DNA of 64,000 bases from JAKPQD01 sp029572965 (GCA_035374585.1 DAOSPF010000002.1:29636-93635); one strand, 5' to 3'. Positions 51,846-61,143 are shown, counted from the stretch's first letter. Notes: generated by a model not told the origin, from the sequence alone. Translations and numbers: made by a program.

Positions 51846-53705
51846 TTAGTTTTTATCTTTTAGTTCAATAATGATAGCAGTTTTAGGAGCAACAGAAAAA
51901 TCAGAAAGGTTATATTCTTCGCCTGTAATTACATTTTTTGCCGAAGCTGCACCTTTGAGCAACTCAGCATAAACTTTTGAATCTACTTTTACAGGCTTTT
52001 TGTTATTATTGACAAACACGACAATGGCATCGTCATTTTTAGCTATTCGCGAATAAACGTACAATCCATTATTAGGTACAAAATGAACAAGCCTGCCTTT
52101 GGCTATTTCAGGATTATTTTTACGCCAGGTAAATATTTGACGGGTAAAATCAAGCGCTTCCTTTTGAATAGCCGATAAACCATCGTTTGTAAATACATTG
52201 ACCTTGTCACTTGGCCAGCCACCGGGCATATCTTTACGCAAACGTCCGTCGCCTTTAGCTTTATCTCCCGGAAGCAAAATTTCATCGCCATAATAAAACT
52301 GAGGAATACCACGAAGCGTTGCCAACATGGTAACCAGCATTTTATACTTATGAATATCGCCTTTTACTGTTTCTTCCAAACGGGACAAGTCGTGATTTGA
52401 CAAAAATATAAGGTTTTGCATAGCATCGGCATACAGAAAGTCCATGCATAGGGTGTTGTACACTTTTGCCATGCCATTATCCCAATCGTCACTGTCATTT
52501 ACAGAAGCTAACATGGCAAAGCAAAGAGGGAAGTCGGTAACATGTCCAATTTGTGAAGAATAAGAGGATATTGGTTTTTGATTTCGTTGAAAACAGGCAG
52601 TAAAAGCCGGATACGAAAACCACGACTCTCCTACTATAGAAAAATCAGGATATTCTGCATTGACAGCTCCTGCCCAGTCATTTAAAAATTCCATATCAGA
52701 ATAGGGCTGCGTGTCAAGCCTTATACCATCGATGCTGGAAGTTTCAATCCACCATAAAGTATTCTGAATAAGATAAGTTGCCACCAAAGGGTTTTTCTGG
52801 TTCAAGTCAGGCATGGTATTGTCGAACCAGCCCTTTTCAAAAACAGCTTTATCATATTGCGATGCGTAAGGGTCAATCAACGTAGAAGCCCTGTATGAGG
52901 TACGTGTAAAGGAGTCAAACTGGTGATACCAGTCTTTTGAAGGCAAATCATTATGCCACCAATGCGAACTGCCGCAATGATTAAGCACAAAATCCATTAC
53001 CACTTTCAATTTCATATCATGAGCTTTTTTTACAAAGTCACAATATTCCTTATTAGACCCAAAGCGGGGATCTATTTTATAAAAATCTGTAATAGCGTAT
53101 CCATGATAGGAAGTCTGAGGCATGTTATTCTCAAGCAAAGGGTTTATCCACACTGTAGTAAAACCCAATTTTGAAATATAGCCCAGATGCTGGCTAATGC
53201 CGGCAATATCTCCACCATGCCTTGAATCCGGTTTCCTGCGATCTGTAGTGTCTGTATATCCTGCAATGCTGTCATTTTTGGGGTTGCCATTAGCAAAGCG
53301 ATCAGGAGTGATAAGGTACATAGCATCTGTAGGGTTGAAACCTGCCTTACCGTCGGCTTTTGACTTCCGTTCTAAAAAAGAATATTTTACCACAGTATCT
53401 TTTTCTCTTCCAGAAAAGGAAATAGCAATATCGCCAGCTTTAGCTTTAGATTTAACAGACAAATAAACAAACAGATAATTTGCATTGTCAGTTTTTTCGA
53501 TCTTTTCCAATAATGCAATACTGTTGTCGGCCAGTTTAACATTGCTTTTAGCAACATTCTTACCATACACCAAAAGTATTAGATGGGGGTTTTTCATCCC
53601 AACCCACCAGTTGGCAGGTTCTATGCGTTCGATAGATGGTTGTGCATACATACCTACAATGCTTAAAGACATTAGTAGTATAAAGGTCAGGATTTTTTTA
53701 GACAT
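51846..53705 (-). CDS. Periplasmic cyclomaltodextrinase/neopullulanase-like GH13 (SusA-like)
   Basis: A 619-residue exported enzyme; ATG 53705 gives signal peptide MSKKILTFILLMSLSIVGMYAQ, preferred over an upstream in-frame Met. N-terminal Ig-like cyclomaltodextrinase domain (about 22-115, PSIERIEPANWWVGMKNPHL), then the catalytic barrel with VMDFVLNHCG, GIRLDTQPYS (nucleophile Asp), IVGESWF (acid/base Glu) and FLSNHDLSR. Resembles SusA of Bacteroides. Expected product: maltose and small maltodextrins for the GH65 enzyme. Confidence 0.92.
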   Translation of the reverse strand: MSKKILTFILLMSLSIVGMYAQPSIERIEPANWWVGMKNPHLILLVYGKNVAKSNVKLADNSIALLEKIEKTDNANYLFVYLSVKSKAKAGDIAISFSGREKDTVVKYSFLERKSKADGKAGFNPTDAMYLITPDRFANGNPKNDSIAGYTDTTDRRKPDSRHGGDIAGISQHLGYISKLGFTTVWINPLLENNMPQTSYHGYAITDFYKIDPRFGSNKEYCDFVKKAHDMKLKVVMDFVLNHCGSSHWWHNDLPSKDWYHQFDSFTRTSYRASTLIDPYASQYDKAVFEKGWFDNTMPDLNQKNPLVATYLIQNTLWWIETSSIDGIRLDTQPYSDMEFLNDWAGAVNAEYPDFSIVGESWFSYPAFTACFQRNQKPISSYSSQIGHVTDFPLCFAMLASVNDSDDWDNGMAKVYNTLCMDFLYADAMQNLIFLSNHDLSRLEETVKGDIHKYKMLVTMLATLRGIPQFYYGDEILLPGDKAKGDGRLRKDMPGGWPSDKVNVFTNDGLSAIQKEALDFTRQIFTWRKNNPEIAKGRLVHFVPNNGLYVYSRIAKNDDAIVVFVNNNKKPVKVDSKVYAELLKGAASAKNVITGEEYNLSDFSVAPKTAIIIELKDKN

Positions 53706-53740
53706 TTGGAAGTATTTTAATTTTAAGCGTAGAATTCTAT

Positions 53741-53878
53741 CCACCCCCAACCCCCGCCAGCGGGGGACAGCTTTTAATATTTTTCTTCTTAATTAGGCAT
53801 TATATCAATAGATGCAAATGTTCAATTTAGAAAGCCATTTTTTAATTGTTATCCCCCGCTGGCGGGGGCAGGGGGTGG
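53741..53878. repeat. GC-rich inverted-repeat element (MITE-like) between GH13 and GH65
   Basis: Arms 53741-53766 and 53853-53878 match in inverted orientation at 24 of 26 bases; both contain the near-palindrome CCCCCGCCAGCGGGGG. The 86-base interior is AT-rich and non-coding. The arms are almost pure G/C in a genome of about 40 percent GC. No target-site duplication was evident. Confidence 0.75.
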
Positions 53879-53893
53879 ACTTCATAGTTTTAA

Positions 53894-56221
53894 TTACTTT
53901 TTTTGATAATGCAACTTACTATTAGCACTAATAGTGAAAGGTGAGCCATAAAGCATAATGCTGATAGGTTCCGGATAATGGTTATGAATCAATACATCAT
54001 GCTGAGAAACAATAATTTCGAGCAAATGGTTACGGAACTGAATTTTGAACGAATACTTATTCCACTTTTCAGGGATCAATGGCTCAAAAGACAATGTATT
54101 GTTGATAATGCGCTTGCGGGCAAAGCCTTCCACAATAGCCAGCCAGGTTCCGGCCATGGAGGTAATATGCAGGCCTTCGTCAACCTCGTGGTTATAGTCG
54201 TCCAGGTCGAGACGAGAAGTACGGAGGTATAATTCATAGGCTTTGTCTATATTTCCGATATGTGAAGCTATAACGCTGTAGATACTTGCAGAGAGGGATG
54301 ATTCGTGAACAGTCATCGGTTCATAATAATTGAAGTTGTCGCGAATGGTTTCAACCGTATAATCGTTGATAAAGAAGTACAATCCCTGAATAACATCGCC
54401 CTGCTTGATAAAACAACTTCTCAAAATACGGTCCCATGACCAATGTTGGTTTATAGGCCTTTGCTCTTTTGGGATACTATCTGCTGACTTTAATTCTTTA
54501 TCCAGAAACCCGTCTTGCTGCAAGCGAATGTTTGTACCCGGAATAGAAGGCAGGTACATATTTTCTGCAATGTCGTTCCAAAGTTTTGTTTCGTTTGCTT
54601 CATTGAAATTTATAGATTTAACAAGGGCTTCGTATTGTTGAGGAAAATCTTTGGCCACCATCTTGATGTTTTCCATGGTATATTTTAGTGTCCACTTCGC
54701 CAATGTGTTGGTGTACCAATTGTTGTTTACATTATTCTCGTATTCATTAGGCCCGGTTACACCTAGTATTACGTACTGCTTCTTATCATTGGAGAAATTG
54801 ACGCGTTGTGCCCAGAACCTTGAAAGGGCAATAAGTACCTCAAGCCCATATTCTGCAATATAGGCATAGTCATTCGTATGTAATATATAATTATATATAG
54901 CATAAGCTATTGCCCCATTACGGTGGATTTCTTCGAAGGTAATTTCCCATTCGTTGTGACATTCTTCACCATTGATGGTTACCATCGGGTAAAGAGCTGC
55001 TCCATTGGTAAATCCAAGTTTCTGTGCATTTTCAATAGCTTTTTGGAGCTGTTTGTAACGATAAATGAGCAGGCTTCTTGCTACCTTTGAATTTGAAGTG
55101 TTTAGATAAAATGGGAAACAAAATGCTTCTGTATCCCAATAGGTGCCTCCGCCATATTTCTCGCCAGTAAAGCCTTTTGGGCCAATATTCAAGCGTTCAT
55201 CTTCTCCGGTATAGGTTTGGTTTAACTGAAATATATTAAAACGAATTCCTTGTTGGGCTTCATCGTCTCCTTCAATAACAATATCGCTTTTTTCCCATTT
55301 TTTCTCCCATGCCAGGCGATGAGCTTCAAAAAGCTTGTCAAATCCGGTTTGTTCCATTTCCACAACGTCCTTTTTCAACTCAGCAGCCATAGACGCTATA
55401 TCAACATCCAGAGATGTTGTATTGGCAACGTATTTGACAATAGTCAACGTTTCATTTTGCTTCACAGGAATATCAAAGCTTTGGGCAATGAACTTTTCCT
55501 TTTGCTCAACAGTAGCAGACACTGGCAATTTCTTGCCAGAAACAAAAAAGTTCGTTTTCATCGCCGAACAAACATGAAAATCCAGCTTCTTGGTTTTTAC
55601 CTGAAGTGTGGCTACTCCTTCAGTCTCGCCTTTACTTACTTCATCCCAGAATTTTTCGTTGTAGTTTGAGTCTTTGTTTTGAACATCAGCATCTAAAAAG
55701 GGTTTAATCACTGCTTTTCCTGTAAAGTTTATTGGCGTTATGCTGTATGAAATTGCAGCCATACGGGTATTAGCAATACTGATAAAGCGCTTGGCCGAAA
55801 CCTGAACCATCTTTCCCGATGGCATTTCAGCATAAAATGAACGTGAAAGCAGTCCTTCCTTCATGTTTAATACACGCTTAAACTGGCTAACTTTGCATTT
55901 TGCAAGGTCCAGCTGCTCGTTTTCAAACCAGATATCAATGCCAATCCAGTTTGTTCCGTTTATCATCTTGCCAAAGTATTCAGGATAGCCATTTTTCCAC
56001 CATCCAACGCGGGTTTTGTCAGGATAGAAAACGCCTGCGAAGTAATTGCCCTGCAACGACCCGCCTGAATAGTGCTCTTCAAAGTTGGCCCTGTGGCCCA
56101 TCTTTCCATTACCAATACTGTAGATGCTTTCAGAAGCTTCCTGTCTTTCGGCATTAAACTCTTCTTCAATGATGCACCACGGGTCTGTTTTCAAATATTT
56201 GTTCATAGGTATATTTTTCAT
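53894..56221 (-). CDS. GH65 phosphorylase (maltose phosphorylase-like)
   Basis: A 775-residue GH65 enzyme splitting an alpha-glucoside with phosphate into beta-glucose-1-phosphate and a sugar. N-terminal beta-sandwich (about 1-270), (alpha/alpha)6 barrel with catalytic acid in GVTGPNEYENNVNNNWYTN (Glu, about residue 487), phosphate-binding region near SSLSASIYSVIASHIG (about 641), and a small C-terminal domain. Coupling to pgmB by a 4-base ATGA overlap supports a beta-G1P-forming phosphorylase; the MFS maltose-type transporter and amylases point to maltose, though trehalose, kojibiose and nigerose phosphorylases share the fold. Confidence 0.92.
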   Translation of the reverse strand: MKNIPMNKYLKTDPWCIIEEEFNAERQEASESIYSIGNGKMGHRANFEEHYSGGSLQGNYFAGVFYPDKTRVGWWKNGYPEYFGKMINGTNWIGIDIWFENEQLDLAKCKVSQFKRVLNMKEGLLSRSFYAEMPSGKMVQVSAKRFISIANTRMAAISYSITPINFTGKAVIKPFLDADVQNKDSNYNEKFWDEVSKGETEGVATLQVKTKKLDFHVCSAMKTNFFVSGKKLPVSATVEQKEKFIAQSFDIPVKQNETLTIVKYVANTTSLDVDIASMAAELKKDVVEMEQTGFDKLFEAHRLAWEKKWEKSDIVIEGDDEAQQGIRFNIFQLNQTYTGEDERLNIGPKGFTGEKYGGGTYWDTEAFCFPFYLNTSNSKVARSLLIYRYKQLQKAIENAQKLGFTNGAALYPMVTINGEECHNEWEITFEEIHRNGAIAYAIYNYILHTNDYAYIAEYGLEVLIALSRFWAQRVNFSNDKKQYVILGVTGPNEYENNVNNNWYTNTLAKWTLKYTMENIKMVAKDFPQQYEALVKSINFNEANETKLWNDIAENMYLPSIPGTNIRLQQDGFLDKELKSADSIPKEQRPINQHWSWDRILRSCFIKQGDVIQGLYFFINDYTVETIRDNFNYYEPMTVHESSLSASIYSVIASHIGNIDKAYELYLRTSRLDLDDYNHEVDEGLHITSMAGTWLAIVEGFARKRIINNTLSFEPLIPEKWNKYSFKIQFRNHLLEIIVSQHDVLIHNHYPEPISIMLYGSPFTISANSKLHYQKK

Positions 56222-56883
56222 TGTTTGGTTATAGAATCTAAGGATAATACTATATCAAAATTGAGTTTATCGAGTGAAGGAACAACAATGTCGGCCTTCC
56301 CAAGCTGAACAGGAGACCCAATACCAATACATTTCATCCCTCCACGGATAGCAGCTTCGATACCAGCTTCTGCATCTTCAAAAACAACACATTGACCTGG
56401 ACTAACCTTCAAATCATAAGCCCCAGTAAGAAAAACCTGAGGGTCAGGCTTAGCTTTGGCAATACGTGTGCCATCCACAATGGTGTCAAAAGCATGTTCA
56501 AGCTTTAATCCTTGAAGGATAGACATGGCATTTTTGCTGGCAGAGCCAATGGCTGTTTTGATGTTATGACTTTTTAAAAACTCCAGTATTTCTATTGCTC
56601 CAGGAAGTATATCTGCCGGGGTAAGCGTAGAAATATATTCTACGTACCACTTGTTTTTCATATCAGCATATTCCAGCTTCTTTTCGTGTGTAAGGTTGGT
56701 AATATTTCCAACCGATAAAAGGATTTCTAACGAATCCATACGACTAACGCCCTTCAGCCTTTCATTGTCGTGTTCAGTAAACTCAAACCCTAACATATTC
56801 GCCAGCCTTTTCCATGCTATGTAATGAAACCTGGCAGTGTCAACTATTACGCCATCAAGGTCAAAGATGCAAGCCTTAATCAT
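56218..56883 (-). CDS. pgmB: Beta-phosphoglucomutase
   Basis: A 221-residue HAD-superfamily mutase converting beta-glucose-1-phosphate to glucose-6-phosphate. Nucleophile motif FDLDGVIVDTARFHYIAWK (Asp8, Asp10), cap domain with RLKGVSRMDSLEI (about 43-55), IGSASKNA (motif II Ser, about 115) and VVFEDAEAGIEAA (Asp pair, about 168). It processes the product of the GH65 gene, with which it overlaps by 4 bases. Confidence 0.95.
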   Translation of the reverse strand: MIKACIFDLDGVIVDTARFHYIAWKRLANMLGFEFTEHDNERLKGVSRMDSLEILLSVGNITNLTHEKKLEYADMKNKWYVEYISTLTPADILPGAIEILEFLKSHNIKTAIGSASKNAMSILQGLKLEHAFDTIVDGTRIAKAKPDPQVFLTGAYDLKVSPGQCVVFEDAEAGIEAAIRGGMKCIGIGSPVQLGKADIVVPSLDKLNFDIVLSLDSITKQ

Positions 56884-56910
56884 ATTTGTTTTAATTAAAT
56901 TTTTTAAAAA

Positions 56911-58269
56911 TTAATGAGCCTTTTCTTTAATAAATGAAACAAAAATGCTTCCGAGCAACATTGAAACGCCGCAAATTATAATCATGTAAATGGCTTGATT
57001 ATTAAATATTGACCTAAGAATAGGCCCTCCAACTAAACCTGAGATAATCTGAGGCCCGGCAATGGTAAAGTTGAAAATGCCCATATATACTCCCATTTTT
57101 TCGGCAGGCAAAGCCCCCGACAACAATGAATATGGCATAGCCAAAATTGCTGCCCAGGCAATCCCAATGCCTGCCATTGATACAAATAATGCATTTGGCG
57201 TGTTGAAAAAATAAATTGAAAGGTAGCCCAGCCCTCCAAATAACAGGGCTGATGAATAGGTCGCCTTTCTTCCTATTTTCTTAGCAATACGGGTCATAAA
57301 CAAAGAAAATATGGCAGCAAATAAGCTGTATGCCCCAAATAAAACCCCAACCCAGTTGCCGGCTTCCTGATATAACTTTGATGAAGAATCGCCTATTTCG
57401 GTGCCAAATATATGCTGTGCAACTGCCGGTGTGGTATATACCCACATCAGGTACAATGCAAACCACGAGAAAAACTGCACTACTGCCAATTTTATCATAA
57501 CCGGAGGCATTTCGGCAAAAAGCTTAAAAAACAGCTTCAACCTTTCTGCAACAGACTTTTTCTCCTTTTTCTTGGACGACCATGCGTCATAGTCAATCCC
57601 ATTCTGTTCACAATACTCTTTTGGAGGGTATTCTTTAGTACGAAACACTGTCCACACCACAGATAATAGAAGTATTGCCCCGCCTATATAAAATGACCAG
57701 ATAACCGAAGGAGGCACATGGCCTTCAGCGGCAGTATTCTGAACTCCAATAATATTAGTCAAAACATAAGGCAATACAGAACCTATTACAGCCCCGGTGT
57801 TAATCAAAAAACTTTGAATGGAGTAGCCCAAGGTACGTTGTTCATCTGAAACCATATCTGCTACCAATGCACGAAACGGCTGCATGGTAATATTAAACGA
57901 GCCATCCATCAGGGCAAACATAACAGCCCCAACAGCCAAAACTGGCATAATAGATACCAACGCAGAAGAATTGGGCATAATCCACATAGCCATACAAGCT
58001 ATTATAGCCCCGGCAAGGATATATGGCGACCTGCGCCCCAGGCGGTTCCAAGTCCTATCACTGGCAGCCCCTACTATTGGCTGAACTATCAGCCCCATGA
58101 CTGGCGCTGCCAACCAAAAGAAAGATAATGAATGGAGGTCGGCACCAAAATTAGAAAGGATACGGCTTACATTGGCACTCTGAAGAGCAAACCCAATCTG
58201 GATACCAAGAAAACCAAAGCTCATATTCCATATTTGCCAAAAGCTGAGATGCGGTTTTTGTTTCATCAT
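56911..58269 (-). CDS. MFS sugar transporter (SLC45/maltose type)
   Basis: A 452-residue transporter with 12 membrane helices. The loop 2-3 signature is GAASDRTWNRLGRRSPYILAG (residues 63-83 approximately), typical of the glycoside-pentoside-hexuronide/SLC45 branch that carries maltose and sucrose. First gene of the operon MFS-pgmB-GH65-GH13-GH13; 27 bases before pgmB. Imported disaccharide would be split by the cytosolic phosphorylase, saving one ATP. Confidence 0.9.
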   Translation of the reverse strand: MMKQKPHLSFWQIWNMSFGFLGIQIGFALQSANVSRILSNFGADLHSLSFFWLAAPVMGLIVQPIVGAASDRTWNRLGRRSPYILAGAIIACMAMWIMPNSSALVSIMPVLAVGAVMFALMDGSFNITMQPFRALVADMVSDEQRTLGYSIQSFLINTGAVIGSVLPYVLTNIIGVQNTAAEGHVPPSVIWSFYIGGAILLLSVVWTVFRTKEYPPKEYCEQNGIDYDAWSSKKKEKKSVAERLKLFFKLFAEMPPVMIKLAVVQFFSWFALYLMWVYTTPAVAQHIFGTEIGDSSSKLYQEAGNWVGVLFGAYSLFAAIFSLFMTRIAKKIGRKATYSSALLFGGLGYLSIYFFNTPNALFVSMAGIGIAWAAILAMPYSLLSGALPAEKMGVYMGIFNFTIAGPQIISGLVGGPILRSIFNNQAIYMIIICGVSMLLGSIFVSFIKEKAH

Positions 58270-58409
58270 TTATTAGTTTAGCGTTATATTTAGTAGTTCA
58301 AAATGTACCTCAAAATTATGCCTATTACTTACTGCTTGCTAAGCAAATTGACCAATATGGAGATAAAAATTGGCCAAAAATGCTTATTTTTATGCCTTGG
58401 CAGCTTATT

Positions 58410-58421
58410 GCAAACGTTTGC
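58410..58421. promoter_or_regulatory. LacI/GalR-family operator-like palindrome
   Basis: GCAAACGTTTGC is a perfect 12-base palindrome with the central CG and AAACGTTT core typical of LacI/MalR-family operators. It lies 141 bases upstream of the MFS start (minus strand) and 28 bases upstream of the MBL gene start (plus strand). No LacI-family gene is in the window. Confidence 0.55.
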
Positions 58422-58448
58422 GAAAATAGTTGCAGAAATTCTCAACCC

Positions 58449-59285
58449 ATGATAGAAATCTGTCTTTTCGACCAATCAAAATTCTCAGCACCAGGCAATT
58501 GTCTTTTCCAATCGCAAAACGATGATGACTGGAAAAAACTTTATCCTGCCGATGCTGAAGGCAATTGTGAACTTGCCAATAAAGTTTTGATTATAAAAAA
58601 AGAAAACATTGTAGTATTGGTTGATTCGGGATTTTCACGCTATGATACCGCATCCTTAAATGAATACAGGGTAAAAAATTTTCAATATATTGGAGATATT
58701 TTAAAACAGGCTTCTTTAACTACTCAACATATTACACACGTTGTTCATACTCATCTTCATCTCGATCATTGTGGCGAAAGTATCGATTTTTCGGAGTCAG
58801 GAGAAGGTATAAAACGTTTTTCAGGGGCATTGTATGTTGCAACTGGCAATCAACTCAAAGTAGCTACTGATATTGATGGAGCCGGGTTCGATTCGTTCTA
58901 TACACCTGTTGTTAGGGCTTTCAACAACAATTGTTGCGATATTCCTTTAAGTAATGACACGTTTCTTTTCCCTTGGCTCGAATTGCGTATTTTTAACGGG
59001 CATACACGAGGGCTAATTGTCCCCGTCTTGCATGGTAAGGAAAAAACACTGGTATTTGCCGGCGATTTGATACCCACTATGGCTCACCTGACTCTCCAAC
59101 TTGCTTCGAGATATGACGTAAACCCTTTGCTTACACTGGCCGAACGTGATGATTTTCTGGACGAAATTATTCAAAACGAATACATAATAGCTTTTCAGCA
59201 CGACCCTTTTCACGAGGCCTGCAAAGTTAAAAGGAGCAAGGAAGAAATTATTGCCATCGAATGCAAATGCCCTTTTTATTTGTAG
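58449..59285 (+). CDS. MBL-fold metallohydrolase
   Basis: A 278-residue metallo-beta-lactamase-fold protein (ATG 58449, MIEICLFDQSKFSAPG; an upstream Met at 58380 would place the operator-like palindrome inside the gene). Zinc ligands HTHLHLDHCGE (about 102-112), GHTRG (about 190) and FAGDLIP (about 208), with a late histidine QHDPFH (about 255). Similar to lactonase-like members; substrate unknown. Divergent from the maltodextrin operon and perhaps co-regulated with it. Confidence 0.82.
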   Translation: MIEICLFDQSKFSAPGNCLFQSQNDDDWKKLYPADAEGNCELANKVLIIKKENIVVLVDSGFSRYDTASLNEYRVKNFQYIGDILKQASLTTQHITHVVHTHLHLDHCGESIDFSESGEGIKRFSGALYVATGNQLKVATDIDGAGFDSFYTPVVRAFNNNCCDIPLSNDTFLFPWLELRIFNGHTRGLIVPVLHGKEKTLVFAGDLIPTMAHLTLQLASRYDVNPLLTLAERDDFLDEIIQNEYIIAFQHDPFHEACKVKRSKEEIIAIECKCPFYL

Positions 59286-59455
59286 AAAATTATAAAATAA
59301 CGCCCGAACCTATACCATCATAGACATAAAAGATGTTTGTGGCAAATGGGGGGTTAATTTTTCATTTCCTCAAATAAGGGTATATTTTTTTTGAGTTGTT
59401 AAGAAAACAATTAACAGTAACGTTACCATTGTTCAAAACACTTAAATCTTAAATT

Positions 59456-60688
59456 ATGAAAAATTTTTTCTCCATTTTAATTGCAATGTTTATTGTATCT
59501 AATACAATACAAGCTGCACAAAAAATAGACACAGTGTTCACCGCAAGTGGCAAAAAGCACAAGCTTTATTACTCTATACCCGACAACTACGATGCTTCAA
59601 AGCAATATCCAATGGTTGTAGGGCTTCATTATTGCGGTGGTTCTGGAATTCAATACCGCAATGCCCTGACTCTTTTGAGCGACAGCCTCAACTATATAGT
59701 GGTTTGCCCGGACAATTCGTCCAACCAAATCCCAGACGCTAACATTGACATTATCACGGCTGCTGCAGATACGGCAAGGTCAGCATTCAACATAGACGCA
59801 GGCTCTATGTACCTTACCGGCATGTCATGCAATGGCGAAGTTACCTTCAGACAAGGAATGAATAAGTTTTACCCATTTCGTGGCATCTTTCCGTGGGTAC
59901 CTTGGATTTCAGACAACAATTTCAGCGCTTACAAATTAGATTCAGATATGCCAATTGTATTGGCTGTAGGAACCTATGATTCCAATTTCAAAACTTTAAT
60001 GAGTTTATATGATAGCTTAAAAGCAAATGCTGCAAACGTAAATCTGGTATTAGTTCCCGGAGTTGGGCACACTTTGAGCTTTAATGAATTTGGGGCAACA
60101 ATGATCCACTGTATAAAATACCTAAATTCTGCCAAAAATATAGAAATAGCTGCAGCTAAACCAATATCGATGATAAATACTGACGAAGAAAAACAGGTTG
60201 AAATACCCATTACTGCGTCCAATTCGAAAAATATTAAAGTAAAACAAGTCTTATCAGTAAACGGGGTTTTTGAATCAACAACCACTTATGACAAAACGAG
60301 CAACAAAGCGATAGTAAAAATCAAGCCTGTTGCAGGCAAATCGGGTGTTGGAAAAATTGTAATAGAAGCTTCTGAAGCTGGAGACTCTGCAATAGCCCAA
60401 ACAGTTATCAATGTCAGAGTTGATAAAAATGTCAGTGTAAAAAATGAGGAAATGAAGGCTCTTAAAACAACCTTAGCCCCCAATCCTGCAAAAGGACAAG
60501 TAGTTCTTTCAACTCCCTCAACAGCCAATAGTTTTGAATTGCTTGATATTTCCGGGAAAATATTAATTCAGGTAAAAGCATCTGGCTCACAGACAATGCT
60601 CGACATTTCAAAATACCAGGCAGGAGTTTATTTTGTAAAAACAAACTATTCCAACACCAGTACGCTCGAAAAACTTTGTATCCAATAA
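59456..60688 (+). CDS. T9SS-secreted esterase/PHB-depolymerase-like protein
   Basis: A 410-residue secreted protein. Signal peptide MKNFFSILIAMFIVSNTIQA; alpha/beta-hydrolase domain about 25-230 (YPMVVGLHYCGGSG oxyanion region, serine elbow YLTGMSCNGE with Ser at about 124, VPGVGHTLSF with His at about 204); linker domain about 235-325; type IX secretion sorting domain at the end (LAPNPAKGQVVLS ... ELLDISGKIL ... YQAGVYFVKTNYSNTSTLEKLCIQ). The elbow is GxSxN, not GxSxG. Substrate unknown; the sorting domain implies surface attachment or release. Confidence 0.85.
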   Translation: MKNFFSILIAMFIVSNTIQAAQKIDTVFTASGKKHKLYYSIPDNYDASKQYPMVVGLHYCGGSGIQYRNALTLLSDSLNYIVVCPDNSSNQIPDANIDIITAAADTARSAFNIDAGSMYLTGMSCNGEVTFRQGMNKFYPFRGIFPWVPWISDNNFSAYKLDSDMPIVLAVGTYDSNFKTLMSLYDSLKANAANVNLVLVPGVGHTLSFNEFGATMIHCIKYLNSAKNIEIAAAKPISMINTDEEKQVEIPITASNSKNIKVKQVLSVNGVFESTTTYDKTSNKAIVKIKPVAGKSGVGKIVIEASEAGDSAIAQTVINVRVDKNVSVKNEEMKALKTTLAPNPAKGQVVLSTPSTANSFELLDISGKILIQVKASGSQTMLDISKYQAGVYFVKTNYSNTSTLEKLCIQ

Positions 60689-60732
60689 AATATTGGTTTA
60701 TTTAAAAATTTAAAACATTCTTAAACTATACA

Positions 60733-60767
60733 GTTCCGAAGCTTCAATGTCTTCGGAACTTTTTTTA
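60733..60767 (+). terminator. Terminator after the T9SS esterase
   Basis: GTTCCGAAG (60733-60741) pairs perfectly with CTTCGGAAC (60751-60759), 9-base loop, followed by T7. Confidence 0.9.
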
Positions 60768-60801
60768 TAAAAAAAGCCTGAGCATAAACTCAAGCTTTTT
60801 T
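60768..60801 (-). terminator. Terminator of tRNA-Ala
   Basis: On the minus strand AGCTTGAG (60796-60789) pairs with CTCAGGCT (60782-60775), followed by seven T. The single U:G pair works only in the minus-strand RNA, which supports leftward use for the tRNA. Confidence 0.8.
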
Positions 60802-60802
60802 G

Positions 60803-60876
60803 TGGAGAATAAGGGAATCGAACCCTTGACCTTTTGCATGCCATGCAAACGCTCTAGCCAACTGAGCTAATCCCCC
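60803..60876 (-). tRNA. tRNA-Ala (GGC)
   Basis: 74 bases on the minus strand. Acceptor GGGGGAT/ATTCTCC contains the G3:U70 alanine identity pair, discriminator A; anticodon stem TTTGC/GCAAA with loop ATGGCAT gives anticodon GGC; D-loop AGTTGGCTA and T-loop GGTTCGATTCC are normal. CCA is not encoded. Confidence 0.94.
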
Positions 60877-60955
60877 AGTATGTTTTACAAACTCTTTAGT
60901 TAGAGTTTTCATTTTTCATCAACTTACTGGCTTCCCCAATGCTATCGGGTCATTA

Positions 60956-60974
60956 TAGCCACTGAACTAATCCC
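60956..60974 (-). other. Degenerate fragment of a tRNA-Ala 5' half
   Basis: On the minus strand GGGATTAGTTCAGTGGCTA matches the start of the real tRNA-Ala (GGGATTAGCTCAGTTGGCTA) with one change and one deletion, about 98 bases upstream of it. No anticodon arm or T-loop follows, so it is a remnant, perhaps of a tandem duplication or an integration scar. The rest of 60877-61212 holds no gene. Confidence 0.45.
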
Positions 60975-61143
60975 TTTAGGATTTTCCGGCTGCAAATATC
61001 GAACATTTTTTTTAATTAAACTGAATTATTTGTTAAAACAAGATGAAAAACTTTTGTTTTAATGCTTGGTATAGTGGTTTGAAATAAATGCTAAATTGTT
61101 GATTTTCATTTTTTACTTCATTGATTATTTCAATGCTTATTAG

